A stretch of 21,980 bases of DNA from Elysia marginata (GCA_019649035.1 BMAT01007972.1:440567-462546); one strand, 5' to 3'; positions 10,081 to 19,988 are shown, counted from the stretch's first letter. Translations and numbers: made by a program. Notes: generated by a model not told the origin, from the letters alone.

Positions 10081-10640
10081 TTAATTTGAGGATTTGCAGA
10101 ATTTCAGGTGGTTTTTTTTCTTGTTTTTTTTTTTCGAGAAGGGGGGAGGGGATGGGGGGTTAAAGTAGCATTATATTGTAAAAATATACTGACGGATAGC
10201 TTGTTTTTGTTTGTACGGCGGGAGTATGAAGTTTAACTTCCAACTTTTATTATTATTGCCTGTTGGAAAAATCATTTTGACTTTTCCTTTTTTTTCATAT
10301 ATAATAGTTAGATACTATCATACATTAGGACCAAAGAAAAATTAAATGAGAATTGATAGACACGGGTTTTCGAAATGTCACAGCTTTACTTGATTATGTT
10401 GTGTGTTTGCTATTCTTTTTCAATTCAGTCCTTTTTTAAAAACCAAAGCAATGAAGAAACAACATGAAGAAAGCCAAAATGGAAAAAGAATTGATTAGTT
10501 TCGCATAGGTTGTGCAATATTGGCGATTTCTTTTTTATTATCAGTGTGCAGTGGCCCGTTTTCTGATGCGCGAAAAACTTCAGGCATGTGTAGAATGTAA
10601 CGGGTCGGCAATTCTGTGTAGCTGTTATTATTGATTTCGT
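10081..10640. other. Unannotated stretch
   Basis: AT-rich, with one G-run cluster at 10140-10160 (G6, G4 and G6 runs close together). I see no coding signal. Confidence 0.5.
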
Positions 10641-10659
10641 GTTCCTATGCTGAAGACAC

Positions 10660-10830
10660 CGAGCGGAAGAGAGGAATGAAAAGAAGACGAGAGATGGAAA
10701 AAACAGAGAGGCAAAGACATAAAGAATAGCCTAAGGCAGGCTGTGAGACAGGAAGAAAGACAAACACACAGACACGCGGATGCAGAGCAAAAGAGACAAA
10801 GAGATACGGGAAAGATAAGGACACTCAATG
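10660..10830. repeat. Degenerate GACA/AAGA purine-rich tract
   Basis: The plus strand is rich in GAGA, GACA and AAGA words, like the tract at 2095-2190. The minus-strand Cys/Leu/Ser frame here is a composition artefact. Confidence 0.7.
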
Positions 10831-11087
10831 TGCTTAGCATGCCCAGTGCCACAGGGCTGGGTGGGGGGTCACCTCTCACAGTGGTGCGCTTTTAGTTATT
10901 TTAATTGCTATAATTTTCGATTCACATTGACGAGTGCAAGGGCAGTTTCAGTGTTGCACTTTTCTTTCAACAACTAGACCAACATTCAGTTCTTTGGAAA
11001 TATATCAAGATTGTGGTTTCCTATTATAAATATTCAGTTGTTTTTTTTCTACTCTTTACTCTTCAGTGGCTGTATTTTCTTCTTATT

Positions 11088-11199
11088 TTTCTTCTTCTTC
11101 TTTTTCTTCTTCTTCTTCTTCTTCTTCTTCTTCTTCTTCTTCTTCTTCTTCTTCTTCTTTTTCTTCTTCTTTTTCTTCTTCTTCATCCCTCTTCTTCTT

Positions 11200-11230
<31 letters not shown>

Positions 11231-11340
11231 TCATCATTATTATTATGGTTGTTATTATAATTATTATTATTATTAATATTATTATTATTATTATTATTGT
11301 TATTATTATTCTCCGTCGTCGTCGTCTTTTTTTCCTATAA

Positions 11341-11377
<37 letters not shown>

Positions 11378-11753
11378 TTTTGTTGCTGTTGTTGCAGTAG
11401 TAGTAGTAGTAGTAGTTGTTGTTGTTGTTGGTGTTGTTGTTGCAGTAGCAATAGTAGTAGTTGTTGTTGTTGTTGCAGTAGTAATAGTAGTGGTGGTGGT
11501 AGTAGTAGNNNNNNNNNNNNNNNNNNNNNNNNNNNNNNNNNNNNNNNNNNNNNNNNNNNNNNNNNNNNNNNNNNNNNNNNNNNNNNNNNNNNNNNNNNNN
11601 NNNNNNNNNNNNNNNNNNNNNNNNNNNNNNNNNNNNNNNNNNNNNNNNNNNNNNNNNNNNNNNNNNNNNNNNNNNNNNNNNNNNNNNNNNNNNNNNNNNN
11701 NNNNNNNNNNNNNNNNNNNNNNNNNNNNTAGTAGTAGTAGTAGTAGTAGTAGT
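11088..11753. repeat. Adjoining trinucleotide microsatellites with a 220-N gap
   Basis: Successive trinucleotide blocks adjoin: (TTC)n 11088-11228, (ATT)n about 11229-11310, (GTC)n 11312-11326, then (AGT)n with interspersed TTG and GGT units from 11341. N fills 11509-11728, and (TAG)n resumes at 11729-11753. Every long frame here is a homopolymer of Phe, Ser, Leu, Lys, Val or similar and is not a protein. Confidence 0.97.
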
Positions 11754-12115
11754 AAAGTTACATGTAGCTTCATTGTCCACCGCCTCGCTATTCAAAAAGT
11801 ATAATATCTGTTACTATTTCGCGATAAAGCTCCTGAAAACATCAGAGCAGATTAATAGACTATTTTGAGGGAGGAAAAGCTTAATATGATTAAACAAGAG
11901 CAGATAGTTCTGGATCAATGTGGTAATCCGTGTATGAACGTTTAAGATGCTGATGTAAAAAGATTATCTTGCTTTTGAAAGGGCCCGAAAAATGTAGCCA
12001 CCTGACTAAAAGATCGACAAAATCGTGGGTCCCTGTTCTGCGAACGATACTCAATTGCGTGATTAAGTAATGGTTAAAACAAAAGAAGAAATCTTACGTC
12101 GCTTTCTTTTGTCTC
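11754..12115. other. Unannotated spacer
   Basis: Unique-looking AT-rich DNA between the microsatellite cluster and the pyrimidine tract. No feature is visible. Confidence 0.5.
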
Positions 12116-12130
12116 TCTGTCTAGCGATCT

Positions 12131-12258
12131 CTCTCACCCACTCATTGACTTTCTTTTCTGTCTTACTCTCTCTCTCTCTCACTCACTCTCTTTCGGTCTC
12201 TCTAGCTCTCTATCTCTATCTCTTTCTCTCTCTGTCCCTCTCTGTTTGTCTCTCTGTC

Positions 12259-12300
<42 letters not shown>

Positions 12301-12462
12301 ACCCACTCATTACCTTTCTTTTCTGTCTTTCTCTCTCTCTCTCTCACTCTCTTTCGGTCTCTCTAGCTCTCTATCTCTATCTCTTTCTCTCTCTGTCCCT
12401 CTCTGCCTGTCTCTCTGTCTCTCCCTGTCTCTCTGTCGGTCTGCCTGTCTCTCTCACTCTCT
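12131..12462. repeat. Two tandem copies of a CT-rich unit of about 165 bp
   Basis: The non-CT landmarks recur in order. CACCCACTCATT is at 12135 and 12300, and TTTCGGTCTCTCTAGCTC at 12191 and 12352. Both are followed by CTATCTCTATCTCTTTC and CTGTCCCTCTCTG. The offset is 165 bp at the first landmark and 161 bp at the second, because copy 2 lacks a 4-bp ACTC unit. This is a tandem duplication inside a pyrimidine tract, not simple slippage alone. The Leu/Ser frames are by-products. Confidence 0.85.
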
Positions 12463-12479
12463 CTCTGACTCTTTTTAAT

Positions 12480-14200
12480 TGATTCTTGGCTTCTTACTGC
12501 CCTCATGTTCCGTTTCTTTTTGGCAATATTACATGCGGTTCATGTTTCCTATACCAATAGAGCTTAAAACGGGTAAAATATAAATCATTTGACTATTTAA
12601 TCTTTTAAATATTTTCTAACGCAGCTGATCATAAGTTTGAGAAACCAGGAAAATGTAAAACCATGGCTGAAATTGAAGCTTTATGGCTCTGATTTTTTTT
12701 TCTTTGAAAGCTGTATTAGGGACACACAAATGTTTCATATCTCAGAGTATTGATATACGGCTAGACGTAACTTTGATTCACTGAGCTTTTTTTGTAACGA
12801 AAAAAACCTGCAACGTCATCCAATCCTTATTTAAAGGAGCGCAAGATGGACTTAACATTTTATCCTAAAAAGAAAAAAAGTGTGGACTTCAACCTGTTCA
12901 AATAATAAAAGAGGCAGAGCCGAAAAACTCTGATCAACTGATTTCAGCATTTCGAAACACCGATTTCTATATTTCAAAAACATTTCGGTACTCACTATAA
13001 GAGCAAGATTGAGATCACCAAAGATATGACATATTAATGGGACCTATGTAGGAGGTTATTTGCAGAAGGGGCTAAGTCGTTAGTGCTTGGCTTCTCTCAA
13101 TTGTCAATTAAGTGCTTAGGAAATATTTGTGTTTGTTCTCAAAGTCATTAAAATTACTTCATATATCTAAAATAATGATATTAGGCATTTTACAAATATG
13201 AGCTGATCTCCCTCAAACACCCTATAGGAGCCCCGGATATATCATTATATATTATAATAGGATATTGCGAGCGACCATACTTGAATAAGGTTTATCAGTT
13301 TGAGAGGTAATTTTAAATCTATTTAAGTTACAATAATATGCTTTCACATTACTCGAGCGATTAAATCTGAAGAAGGTGTATTATTGAGAGAAGTAAGTTC
13401 AAATCGGATGCTTATTCTTCAACGAGGCTTCTTCAACGAGGCAACTGATACCTCTGTTGGGCTCCCTTTCTTTCGTTCTGTAGAAGAATTATGCATGATG
13501 GGATGCTCACTTTATCACAATATTCTCCAATCATTTTCTTCCTGAGCTAGCTAGAACTAGAACTAGGTCCTTAACACTAACCAAGTCACCATAGCACGAG
13601 ACTGAGCGCAAAATTTTCCTCTCCGCGTTGACAACCGGTCTATCCCTTATGAGCACGGAATAGGGGTGTGCCTCCCTTGCGACCCAAGGGAGTGAAGGGG
13701 TCATAACTAGCACATCTTACATATCAAACTTGTCTATCAAAATGTTTCTTATGCATGCCAGTCTGCAGCAGTTACTCATTTCGTTTTCAAATCTGCCAAG
13801 TCTTAAAAACTACAAGATCTTTAGAATGTACTGTGACGAATTTGTCGCACTCTTAACGTTTGAGAGAAATATTAGCAAAACTAACCAAACCGGGTCAAAA
13901 TTATAGAAAATGCATAGGGAAAAAAAGGATAAGAGTCTTTAGCTCTAGAAACTTATAAAACTTGTAAAGGGTCATGAATTTTTAAACATAATGTATGCGC
14001 AAATGTGTTAACTTTTGAAATTGTTAAAAACTGCATCCGCTGTTTCTAAACTGGTGAAGTATAAATCTTTTAATTTTCCTTTTTAAATCACGATATATAT
14101 TCCAAATGATTAATTTTTGTATTCTAATGAATATTGTAGCACCGTAGAGCCCAAGAATAACTTGAGTTATGGATCATAGGCGCATTATTAACCGTTAATG
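12480..14200. other. Unannotated AT-rich stretch
   Basis: No gene or element recognised. Short doublets (for example CTTCAACGAGG near 13427 and 13441, and CTAGAACTAGAACTAG near 13550) are local slippage. A 60-codon minus-strand frame at 13531-13713 has no recognisable motif. Confidence 0.5.
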
Positions 14201-14201
14201 A

Positions 14202-14471
14202 TCAATATATATACATTTTCTCGTTTTCCAAGTGATCCCTTTGTCTTTTAGACATTTTAATTACCCAATAAATAATTTTACCGATCAGATTTTTCCTCAA
14301 AGCCATTGTCTGTTTCAGCCTTTTAGGTTTGACACCAATACTCCAGTAAATTCGTAGTAATTTTGGTAATAAAATACGGAACTGATTGACAGCGCTGAGG
14401 ATGTCTGGTTTGCATCCTATTTCTGTACACCTATGAACGAAGAGGACTGACCCAGTTTTGTAGTTCATCAC
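14202..14471 (-). other. Unassigned 89-codon open frame
   Basis: A Met-to-stop frame with balanced composition: a basic C-terminal half and mixed hydrophobics, not a simple repeat. I recognise no family, signal peptide or membrane segment. There is no supporting neighbour, clear splice site or second copy in the window. In AT-rich animal DNA a frame of this length can arise by chance; an eroded retroelement fragment is another option. Confidence 0.15.
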
Positions 14472-15350
14472 ATTTTTAAAACCTTAATTGTCCTTTTCGG
14501 AGCCAAGTATTGATCCTAGTTCCAGCACACCTTTGAAGGTGGGTTTGAGTCAAATGTTTTAAATATTGAATGGGAAAAAGGCTGTCTGAATTACAATCGA
14601 TTTTTGACGAGGGTACAGGCCTAGGCTCTCCCAACACCTTCTCTGTAAATTATGCTCGTGTGCAGGTTTACAGAATGTGTGTGTGGAGGACGAGAGGAGA
14701 GTTAAAGAAGAAGGGGGAAATGCTTTTAACAGACAGACAGACAAACAATTATGAAGTGATAAAAAAGGTTAGCAGGGGGGGTAAAGGTATTTTTAGACCA
14801 TAAACATGAATAGTTGATTATTTATACTTTGTTTTATTAAAAATTCAGTTTAAACAGTTTGATTAAGATAAAAAGACTTGATTTGGCCGAAAACAAATTG
14901 AGAAGACTTGTTTATTCGTAAGATGAAGAAATGTTACGTTGACACACACACCTGGAGCAAAATGGTATATAACACTGTTCGTTATAGAAGGCGGTGCCTG
15001 CTTACCATTAGATTACCAATTAGAGACATTTTGCTGATGTGAGGAATGATTAAGTTTCACCACATCTCCCAACCCGGAAGTCATTCCAATAACAAAACTA
15101 AGGTGTGGTATTGTCATTCTAACAAGCTTTCGCAAGTCCATGGCGAAATGGCATAATCCTTATCACCAGAGAAAAAAATTAAGATAAAAATTGAAATCTA
15201 AAAAAATAGATTTGTTCCGAGGCCATTATAATGCACATTGAAGTAACTCCTAGATGATTTAAGATATTCTGAACTGGCGATCTTCTTATGATGGAAAGAT
15301 TTTAAAGGTATGAAATTAGCATTGGTTTGGTTGTTGGGTTTTTCAATTTT
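14472..15350. other. Unannotated stretch
   Basis: Contains a short (ACAG)n run near 14731-14745 and otherwise AT-rich DNA. No coding or RNA feature is supported. Confidence 0.5.
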
Positions 15351-15637
15351 AACGTCTCTTTTCAACTACAACTACAAGGTTATATCAGAGACGGCGCTTG
15401 GGACATTTGAAAGCGTGCTGCCACGCAGTGATGTAAGGAGCGCTTGCATACACCACACCCAGTCACATTATCCTGACACCGGGGCGACCAGACTTACCAT
15501 TAAATCAATAATGCCAGACACTAGGCGGATCAGCTGCTAATACCAATTTTAAAGTCATTGGTTTGACTCGGCCGGGGATGGAAACAGGCATCTCCAAATC
15601 TCTAAGCAAGTGTCTTACCGCTAGGCCACAGAGCCGG
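15351..15637 (-). mobile_element. tRNA-derived SINE, copy 2
   Basis: The same element and orientation as the copy at 3914-4193, about 85% alike by eye along its full length. The A-box region (TGGCCTAGCGGT) is kept. The B-box has decayed to about GTTTCCATCCC, so pol III transcription from it is doubtful. The 3' hairpin arms are unchanged (CGTCTCT at 15353-15359, AGAGACG at 15387-15393). The loop carries a 6-bp tandem duplication (ACTACA ACTACA) that copy 1 lacks. The 76-codon plus-strand frame across it is spurious. Confidence 0.85.
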
Positions 15638-15820
15638 TGGAGTGGAGAAGGTTTTAAGTGGAAATGTCCGAAATGTCGACGATCCTGTTAGCAGCATGAT
15701 TATTTGGTGATGCTACAACAACGTCTACAATAAACAAAACTGTTTTGAAGCTTTCAGTGAAAACAGTGCCAGCCTGTTCTCTCGATGGACATGAAGCTGA
15801 AGTTAAAATGGTCTATTTGT

Positions 15821-16036
15821 AGTCACGTGGCTCTTGAACCGAAAGTTCCAGGGTTCGATTCCTGACTTAGCAGGTCGCCAATATATTAGTCGTAACACAC
15901 ATTTTGCTCGTCTTACTCAGGTGATGCGCTTTAACTGGTATCCCTCTGTGATTTCAGAAATGAAACTTGTTTGAAATGACCTGTCAGGGAACCCAAGTAA
16001 AGCGCTCCGAGAATTTTTGTGAATTGTAAAAAAGAT
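15821..16036 (+). mobile_element. Second SINE-like element with L2-like 3' tail
   Basis: A near-perfect pol III B-box, GGTTCGATTCC (15852-15862), follows tRNA-like text (CTCTTGAACCGAAAGTTCC) that resembles the anticodon-arm to T-arm part of tRNA-headed SINEs. A convincing A-box upstream is not seen. About 135 bp further on, GTAAAGCGCTCCGAGAA (15997-16013), followed by GTGAATTGTAAA, resembles the GTAAAGCGCT-type 3' end shared by L2-group LINEs and the SINEs they mobilise. A tRNA-like head with an L2-like tail at this spacing suggests an old SINE unrelated to the 3914/15351 family. Only one copy is present. Confidence 0.45.
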
Positions 16037-17247
16037 ATTTCTTTTCTTACTTTTACATCTAGTTTCTAAACTAAACCTGGATAGCTGCAATGGTTAATAT
16101 TCGAACATGTTTGTTAAGGGCTCAGGAATGAAGTTACCACACTCAAGATGAAGAAGTGTAGACAGCATAGTGTATGGGAGAGTGTGTTATAAGTAATAGC
16201 TGATGATTGCTTTTTCACAACTAGAGAAGTCAAAAGAACAAAAAAACCCTGGCCAGGGGTAGTTAGCAATTCCAACGTTATGACATTAGTATTAAAAAGA
16301 TCTAGATCCTCTCTTGTCTTCCTCCAGAAAAAAATATTTATGGGTTTCAGTTAATAAGAGTATAAAAATGTCTTAGTAGACTTTAAACAGAAAAGAAAAA
16401 AAAACTTTGATATTGAACGTTCACAATTCATGCAAAAGCAATGCAATATTTATAAAAATCATGACTCAAAAACATTGCTACAAAAAAAAAAAGAACAGAA
16501 TGTTTTTCACCTTGTTTCTCATTGACAATGCTGACGTTTCGCTTTTTTGTTTCACATACCCATGCTGATGGTATATAACTAAGTTAACTATAATTCCAAC
16601 CGGTCCAGAAATATTTCATCTTATTATTTGTTTACAGGCGTGGCTCTTTAAGATTGAACTCTTTGCCTTTCTCCCACGGCGTGTCTAGATCTAGACTGCA
16701 GTGGACATGGCATACCGTTACAGACTTGCGTGTCTGCGGTTCTTACATCAGCCAATCCATAAACAATCTATATACACAAAGTTTACTGGTGCATAATGGC
16801 TGCGTGAGCTAATTGATCACTCGCTCAAGCTGCATATTGAACGCCAATAGAGCGCTCAGTGCGGTGCTTTTTTACTTTGTTTGTGTGCGCGTGTGTGTGT
16901 GAGTTGTTGTTTGTTTGTGTTGTCTTTTTTGTGATTTTTTTTTCTTTGTTTATTTCAATAGATTAATAGTTCATCGTTCATCTAGCAAGTGAACATAAGA
17001 AATAGCAAAAGGTTTGTTAAAAAAATAGTTTTCAATCAGGATAAAGTCAGTGTGAACTTTACGGTTGCTCATGTTTGAGGGTCTGTAAAAGCATTTTATG
17101 TAATAACTAGATTGGCTGCAAAGAGAAAACGGCATGGATGGCGTCTTTGGCGAGGCATGCGTATGAGAAAATACGGGAACCTGAACCTGGGAGTCCACTT
17201 AAACAATTAAACTTAAAACCTTAAAACAGGATTTCGAGGAAGAGTGC
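16037..17247. other. Unannotated stretch
   Basis: No gene recognised. Minor features are the 14-bp palindrome GTCTAGATCTAGAC at 16683-16696 and a short GT/GC alternating run at 16882-16902. Confidence 0.5.
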
Positions 17248-17706
17248 CTCTAAGTATGACCAAAATTTTTTAAGTATGTGGCAGTTTATCAACTTCAATG
17301 TCTTTCTATGTATCCATCTATCTATTTATCTATTTATCCGACACAACTCTCAGTGAGCACATATGGGAACTCAAAGAAAGCAGAGTTTACTCAAAATATA
17401 ATGGGAAATCATAGAAAAAAATAATGCATATTCAACAACAACAAAAAATGTACCTTTTGTCTATCGGAGAAACATTTTACACTGGCAAAGAAGCCTACTT
17501 TAATCAGAAGAAGGAAAATCCTGTCGAAGTGCATGCAAAGGAAAAAATATGTGCTTACTAATGCAAAAAATGCGAACCGATCCAACGACGACCTATACGA
17601 GCCTGACGGGGAAATAGAAGGTAAGCTGTCACCTGAAGAAATGCCAACGGCAAAAAAAACACAGCGTAGGACTAAGATATTATGTTTACAAAGCTCCTCA
17701 TACTAG
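17248..17706 (+). pseudogene. Penelope-like GIY-YIG retroelement, C-terminal relic
   Basis: The translation from 17340 reads DTTLSEHIWELKES. In another frame at 17402 it reads WEIIEKNNAYSTTTK, then in a third from 17449 CTFCLSEKHFTLAKKP, RRRKILSKC (17506-17532) and KKYVLTNAKN. This order matches the tail of GIY-YIG-bearing reverse-transcriptase proteins of invertebrates: T-x-L-S-x-H-I-W-x-L-K, W-x-I-I, C-x-L-C-L-x-E-K, then R-x-E-L-x-S-K-C-x-H. The last conserved His of the Cys cluster is replaced by Gln (17536-17538). Upstream, SMTKIF then SF (17253-17306), in the same frame as LSEHIW, fits the eroded G-x-T...S-F part of the nuclease domain, less surely. Breaks: stop at 17271, stop at 17412, and two frame changes (near 17390-17400 and in the A run at 17442-17448). 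The third frame stays open to TAG at 17704-17706. No polymerase domain lies upstream, consistent with 5' truncation. Confidence 0.72.
17311..17339. repeat. Short (ATCT)n-type tract inside the GIY-YIG relic
   Basis: TATCCATCTATCTATTTATCTATTTATCC lies between the eroded S-F motif and LSEHIW of the relic. It appears to be a tetranucleotide run that grew within old coding sequence. Confidence 0.75.
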
Positions 17707-18050
17707 TCGAGCTCTATCCCTATATTTCTTAACATAGATAACGTGAAATAAATTAAATCCAGCGGTGCTACATGACACCAAAGGACTAGAAGGACACGGC
17801 TAATGAGCATGACAGGCCAAATGGAGAGCCTCAGTCCACGAAGCTGTCACCAACTCTGAAAACGCACGACACCAGAAACTCACTGCAGCTAGCTGTGAGA
17901 GGAAAGCGTCACGGAGCTGCATCAGTGGTTATCACAACAATGGTTTTCAAATGTCTTTACTGTTCAATACTTTGCGTCTCCAGATTAGGATTCTAGAGTC
18001 AACTTTGAAGACATCGCTGAGCAACAAAATAATTACAATCATCAATAATC
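17707..18050. other. Unannotated stretch after the retroelement relic
   Basis: It may be further 3' sequence of the Penelope-like relic. An open frame without a start codon runs from about 17790 to 17999 with higher G+C than its surroundings, but I recognise no motif in it. Confidence 0.4.
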
Positions 18051-18160
18051 TATCGATTTATTTATCTTTCCACCCAGCTATTTATTTATTCATCTATCTT
18101 TCCATTCATCTATATTTCCATCCATCCATTGATTTATTTGTCTATCTGTCTACCGGTATG
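18051..18160. repeat. Degenerate TCTA/TTTA/TCCA tetranucleotide tract
   Basis: Pyrimidine-rich tetranucleotide units (TCTA, TTTA, TCCA, TCTT) repeat with many substitutions. The Tyr/Leu/Ile/His frames through it are artefacts. Confidence 0.8.
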
Positions 18161-18199
18161 TATCAATCCTAAAATGTATCTACCTATAGGTGTAAGAAA

Positions 18200-18373
18200 A
18201 CCTTCGCCTCTCTTTTTCCTCTATACACCAATCTACATTATCCTATTCCGCAGGACGTTTACTCTGGGATCAATCTTGAACACGAGGAATAAATTTTATG
18301 TAAACCAAAAGAAATTCCCAATCCCACTGTGAGACTGAGAGCAATATTGAACACAAGAAAATTACAAAACAAA
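18200..18373. repeat. Duplicated segment, left copy
   Basis: CACC-ATCTACATT, then GCAG, CGTTTACT and CAATCTTG-ACAC-AG (about 18225-18282) recur in the same order at 18762-18823, 540 bp downstream (CGTTTACT at 18256 and 18796). Part of the motif recurs once more at 18334-18373 (CAATATTGAACACAAGAAAA). Each main copy follows a TCTA tract, so the duplication probably carried the tract with it. Confidence 0.7.
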
Positions 18374-18534
18374 TAAAGAAGTGCACCTCACAACCACAAA
18401 GAGAGGTAAATTATATAAAAACGTCAAGATTTTTTTCTTCGTTCTTAGTCGTTTATATGCTTGTCTTTGTATTTATAAATCTTCAAATGTAGATCTATAT
18501 GAAATATAATATACATTTATCGATCTATATATCT

Positions 18535-18725
18535 ATCAAGCTTTCGATATATTTATTATGTGTTTATCTATCCATTATTTTATCTATCTTTCTATAGATA
18601 TCTCTATCTATCGATTTATTAAATTTCTGTCGGTGTGTCTAGCTTTTCATTTATCTTTCTATTTACCTATTTATGTATCTCACGGTACATATCAGTCTCT
18701 CACTTTATCTACCTATCGATGCACA
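18535..18725. repeat. Degenerate TCTA/TTTA tetranucleotide tract, second
   Basis: An eroded TCTA-type tract like the one at 18051-18160, directly before the right copy of the duplicated segment. Confidence 0.75.
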
Positions 18726-18736
18726 AAATAACTTCC

Positions 18737-18840
18737 GCATCTCCCCTCCTTTCTCCCCACACCGATCTACATTGTGCTGTTGCGCAGTAGGCCTACGTTT
18801 ACTTTGAAACCAATCTTGTACACAAGAAAAAAAATACAAT
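18737..18840. repeat. Duplicated segment, right copy
   Basis: Diverged copy of 18200-18300. It has a 5-base insertion between GCAG and ACGTTTACT (TAGGCCTACG against GACG) and scattered substitutions, ending in ACACAAGAAAAAAAA. The 74-codon minus-strand frame overlapping it is not recognised as a protein. Confidence 0.7.
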
Positions 18841-19710
18841 GCAAAAGAGAATCAAGGAAACCCATCACAGAGGGAAGTTTACACAGCAGAGCATCGCGTC
18901 TTGATATATATCCCACTTCGTGATATCTTGTTATCGATTGACGGAAAGTCTGATGTACCTCTAGTCTCAGGGAATCAATAACGAAAAGCACCCCGCAGCA
19001 TAATAAGGAATCAGCGAGACAGCTTTCTTTTTCGGTGTTATGTTGGGTGGGCCCAAGTTACATTGATAGCCATAACAAGATTTAGCACTTGTACCCTCGC
19101 TAAATTTCGCTTCTTGTTTCAAATGTTGTAGTCGTGGCCAGATTAAGCTGGACTTGGACAGCTCTTTTGTATTCCGAAAACAAAGGAAAAGGAAAACATT
19201 TTTACTGAAGAGTACAAAATGTTAGCCAATTCTTGGTTCCGAATCTATTATTTATGGCTGTTTCTGTTCGTAACGGAGTACCCTCACATAGCAGTTTATG
19301 GTAATGAAGTGAATGTAAAATTAATTTTGAGAAATGGACTAATTTTTTTTTCGCGATGCGTTTTGTCTCCCTGTATAAAACAGAAGATAGGCATCTTGCC
19401 CCTGCATCAGACATGAAACCAGCAATTGTATAGGCACGTCGAGAAAAATAAAGTGTATACAACAGTTACACGCAAAGGAATCATTATGCATCCAAATCAA
19501 AGATGAAAAAAGAACGCTTCTTAAATTTATTTTTTATATTGTGAGAACTTAAAAATCTGTTTGAAACTGTAATCAAAATTATTGTACACAAAGGCGTTAC
19601 AAGTTGGTTTACATAAGGATGGTGATGGATTTGTTGTTGTTTTTATATTTACACAAACAAACGCTACATGTTTTTAAACCTCATTATCTTATCTCATCGA
19701 TCAATCCTTT
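18841..19710. other. Unannotated stretch
   Basis: AT-rich DNA. Overlapping short frames at 19202-19462 on both strands show no domain. Nothing else could be supported. Confidence 0.5.
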
Positions 19711-19715
19711 GAGGA

Positions 19716-19930
19716 TTTCTGTCTGTCTGTCTGTATGTATATGTCTTTGTCTGTCTATCTCTCTCTTTCTTTCTCTCTCTTTCTCTTCTTTAGTCTTTCT
19801 TTCTCTTTTGAATTTTTTTGACTTCTATTTTTTTATTCTTCCTCCCTCCCTTTTTCTCTTTCCATCTCCATATCTCTATCTCTTTATATCGCCCTCCTCC
19901 CCGATAAATCTCTGTCTCTATATCATGTCC
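19716..19930. repeat. Long pyrimidine-rich degenerate tract
   Basis: It starts with (CTGT)n near 19719, passes through (TCTC/TTTC)n, and ends in CT-rich text with CTCTATCTC words. Leu/Ser-rich frames on the plus strand and Lys/Arg/Glu-rich frames on the minus strand are artefacts. Confidence 0.85.
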
Positions 19931-19988
19931 GTGTTTGTCCATCCTTCTATGGCTTGAATCTCCCGACACCATTTCCCACTTTCTTCAG

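Noticed and set aside
11011..11804. Frames of 64 to 248 codons, including the longest in the window
   Set aside because: All are homopolymer translations of trinucleotide repeats and of the N gap.
12070..12482. Leu/Ser-rich frames resembling signal or membrane segments
   Set aside because: Products of the CT-rich duplicated tract; hydrophobicity comes from the CTC/TCT codons.
13531..13713. Minus-strand 60-codon frame with mixed composition
   Set aside because: No recognisable domain, no second copy and no neighbouring exon signal.
16683..16696. 14-bp palindrome GTCTAGATCTAGAC
   Set aside because: Short enough to arise by chance in 22 kb; no paired element nearby.
16882..16902. GT/GC alternating run as Z-DNA
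   Set aside because: Too short and imperfect to claim more than a small dinucleotide repeat.
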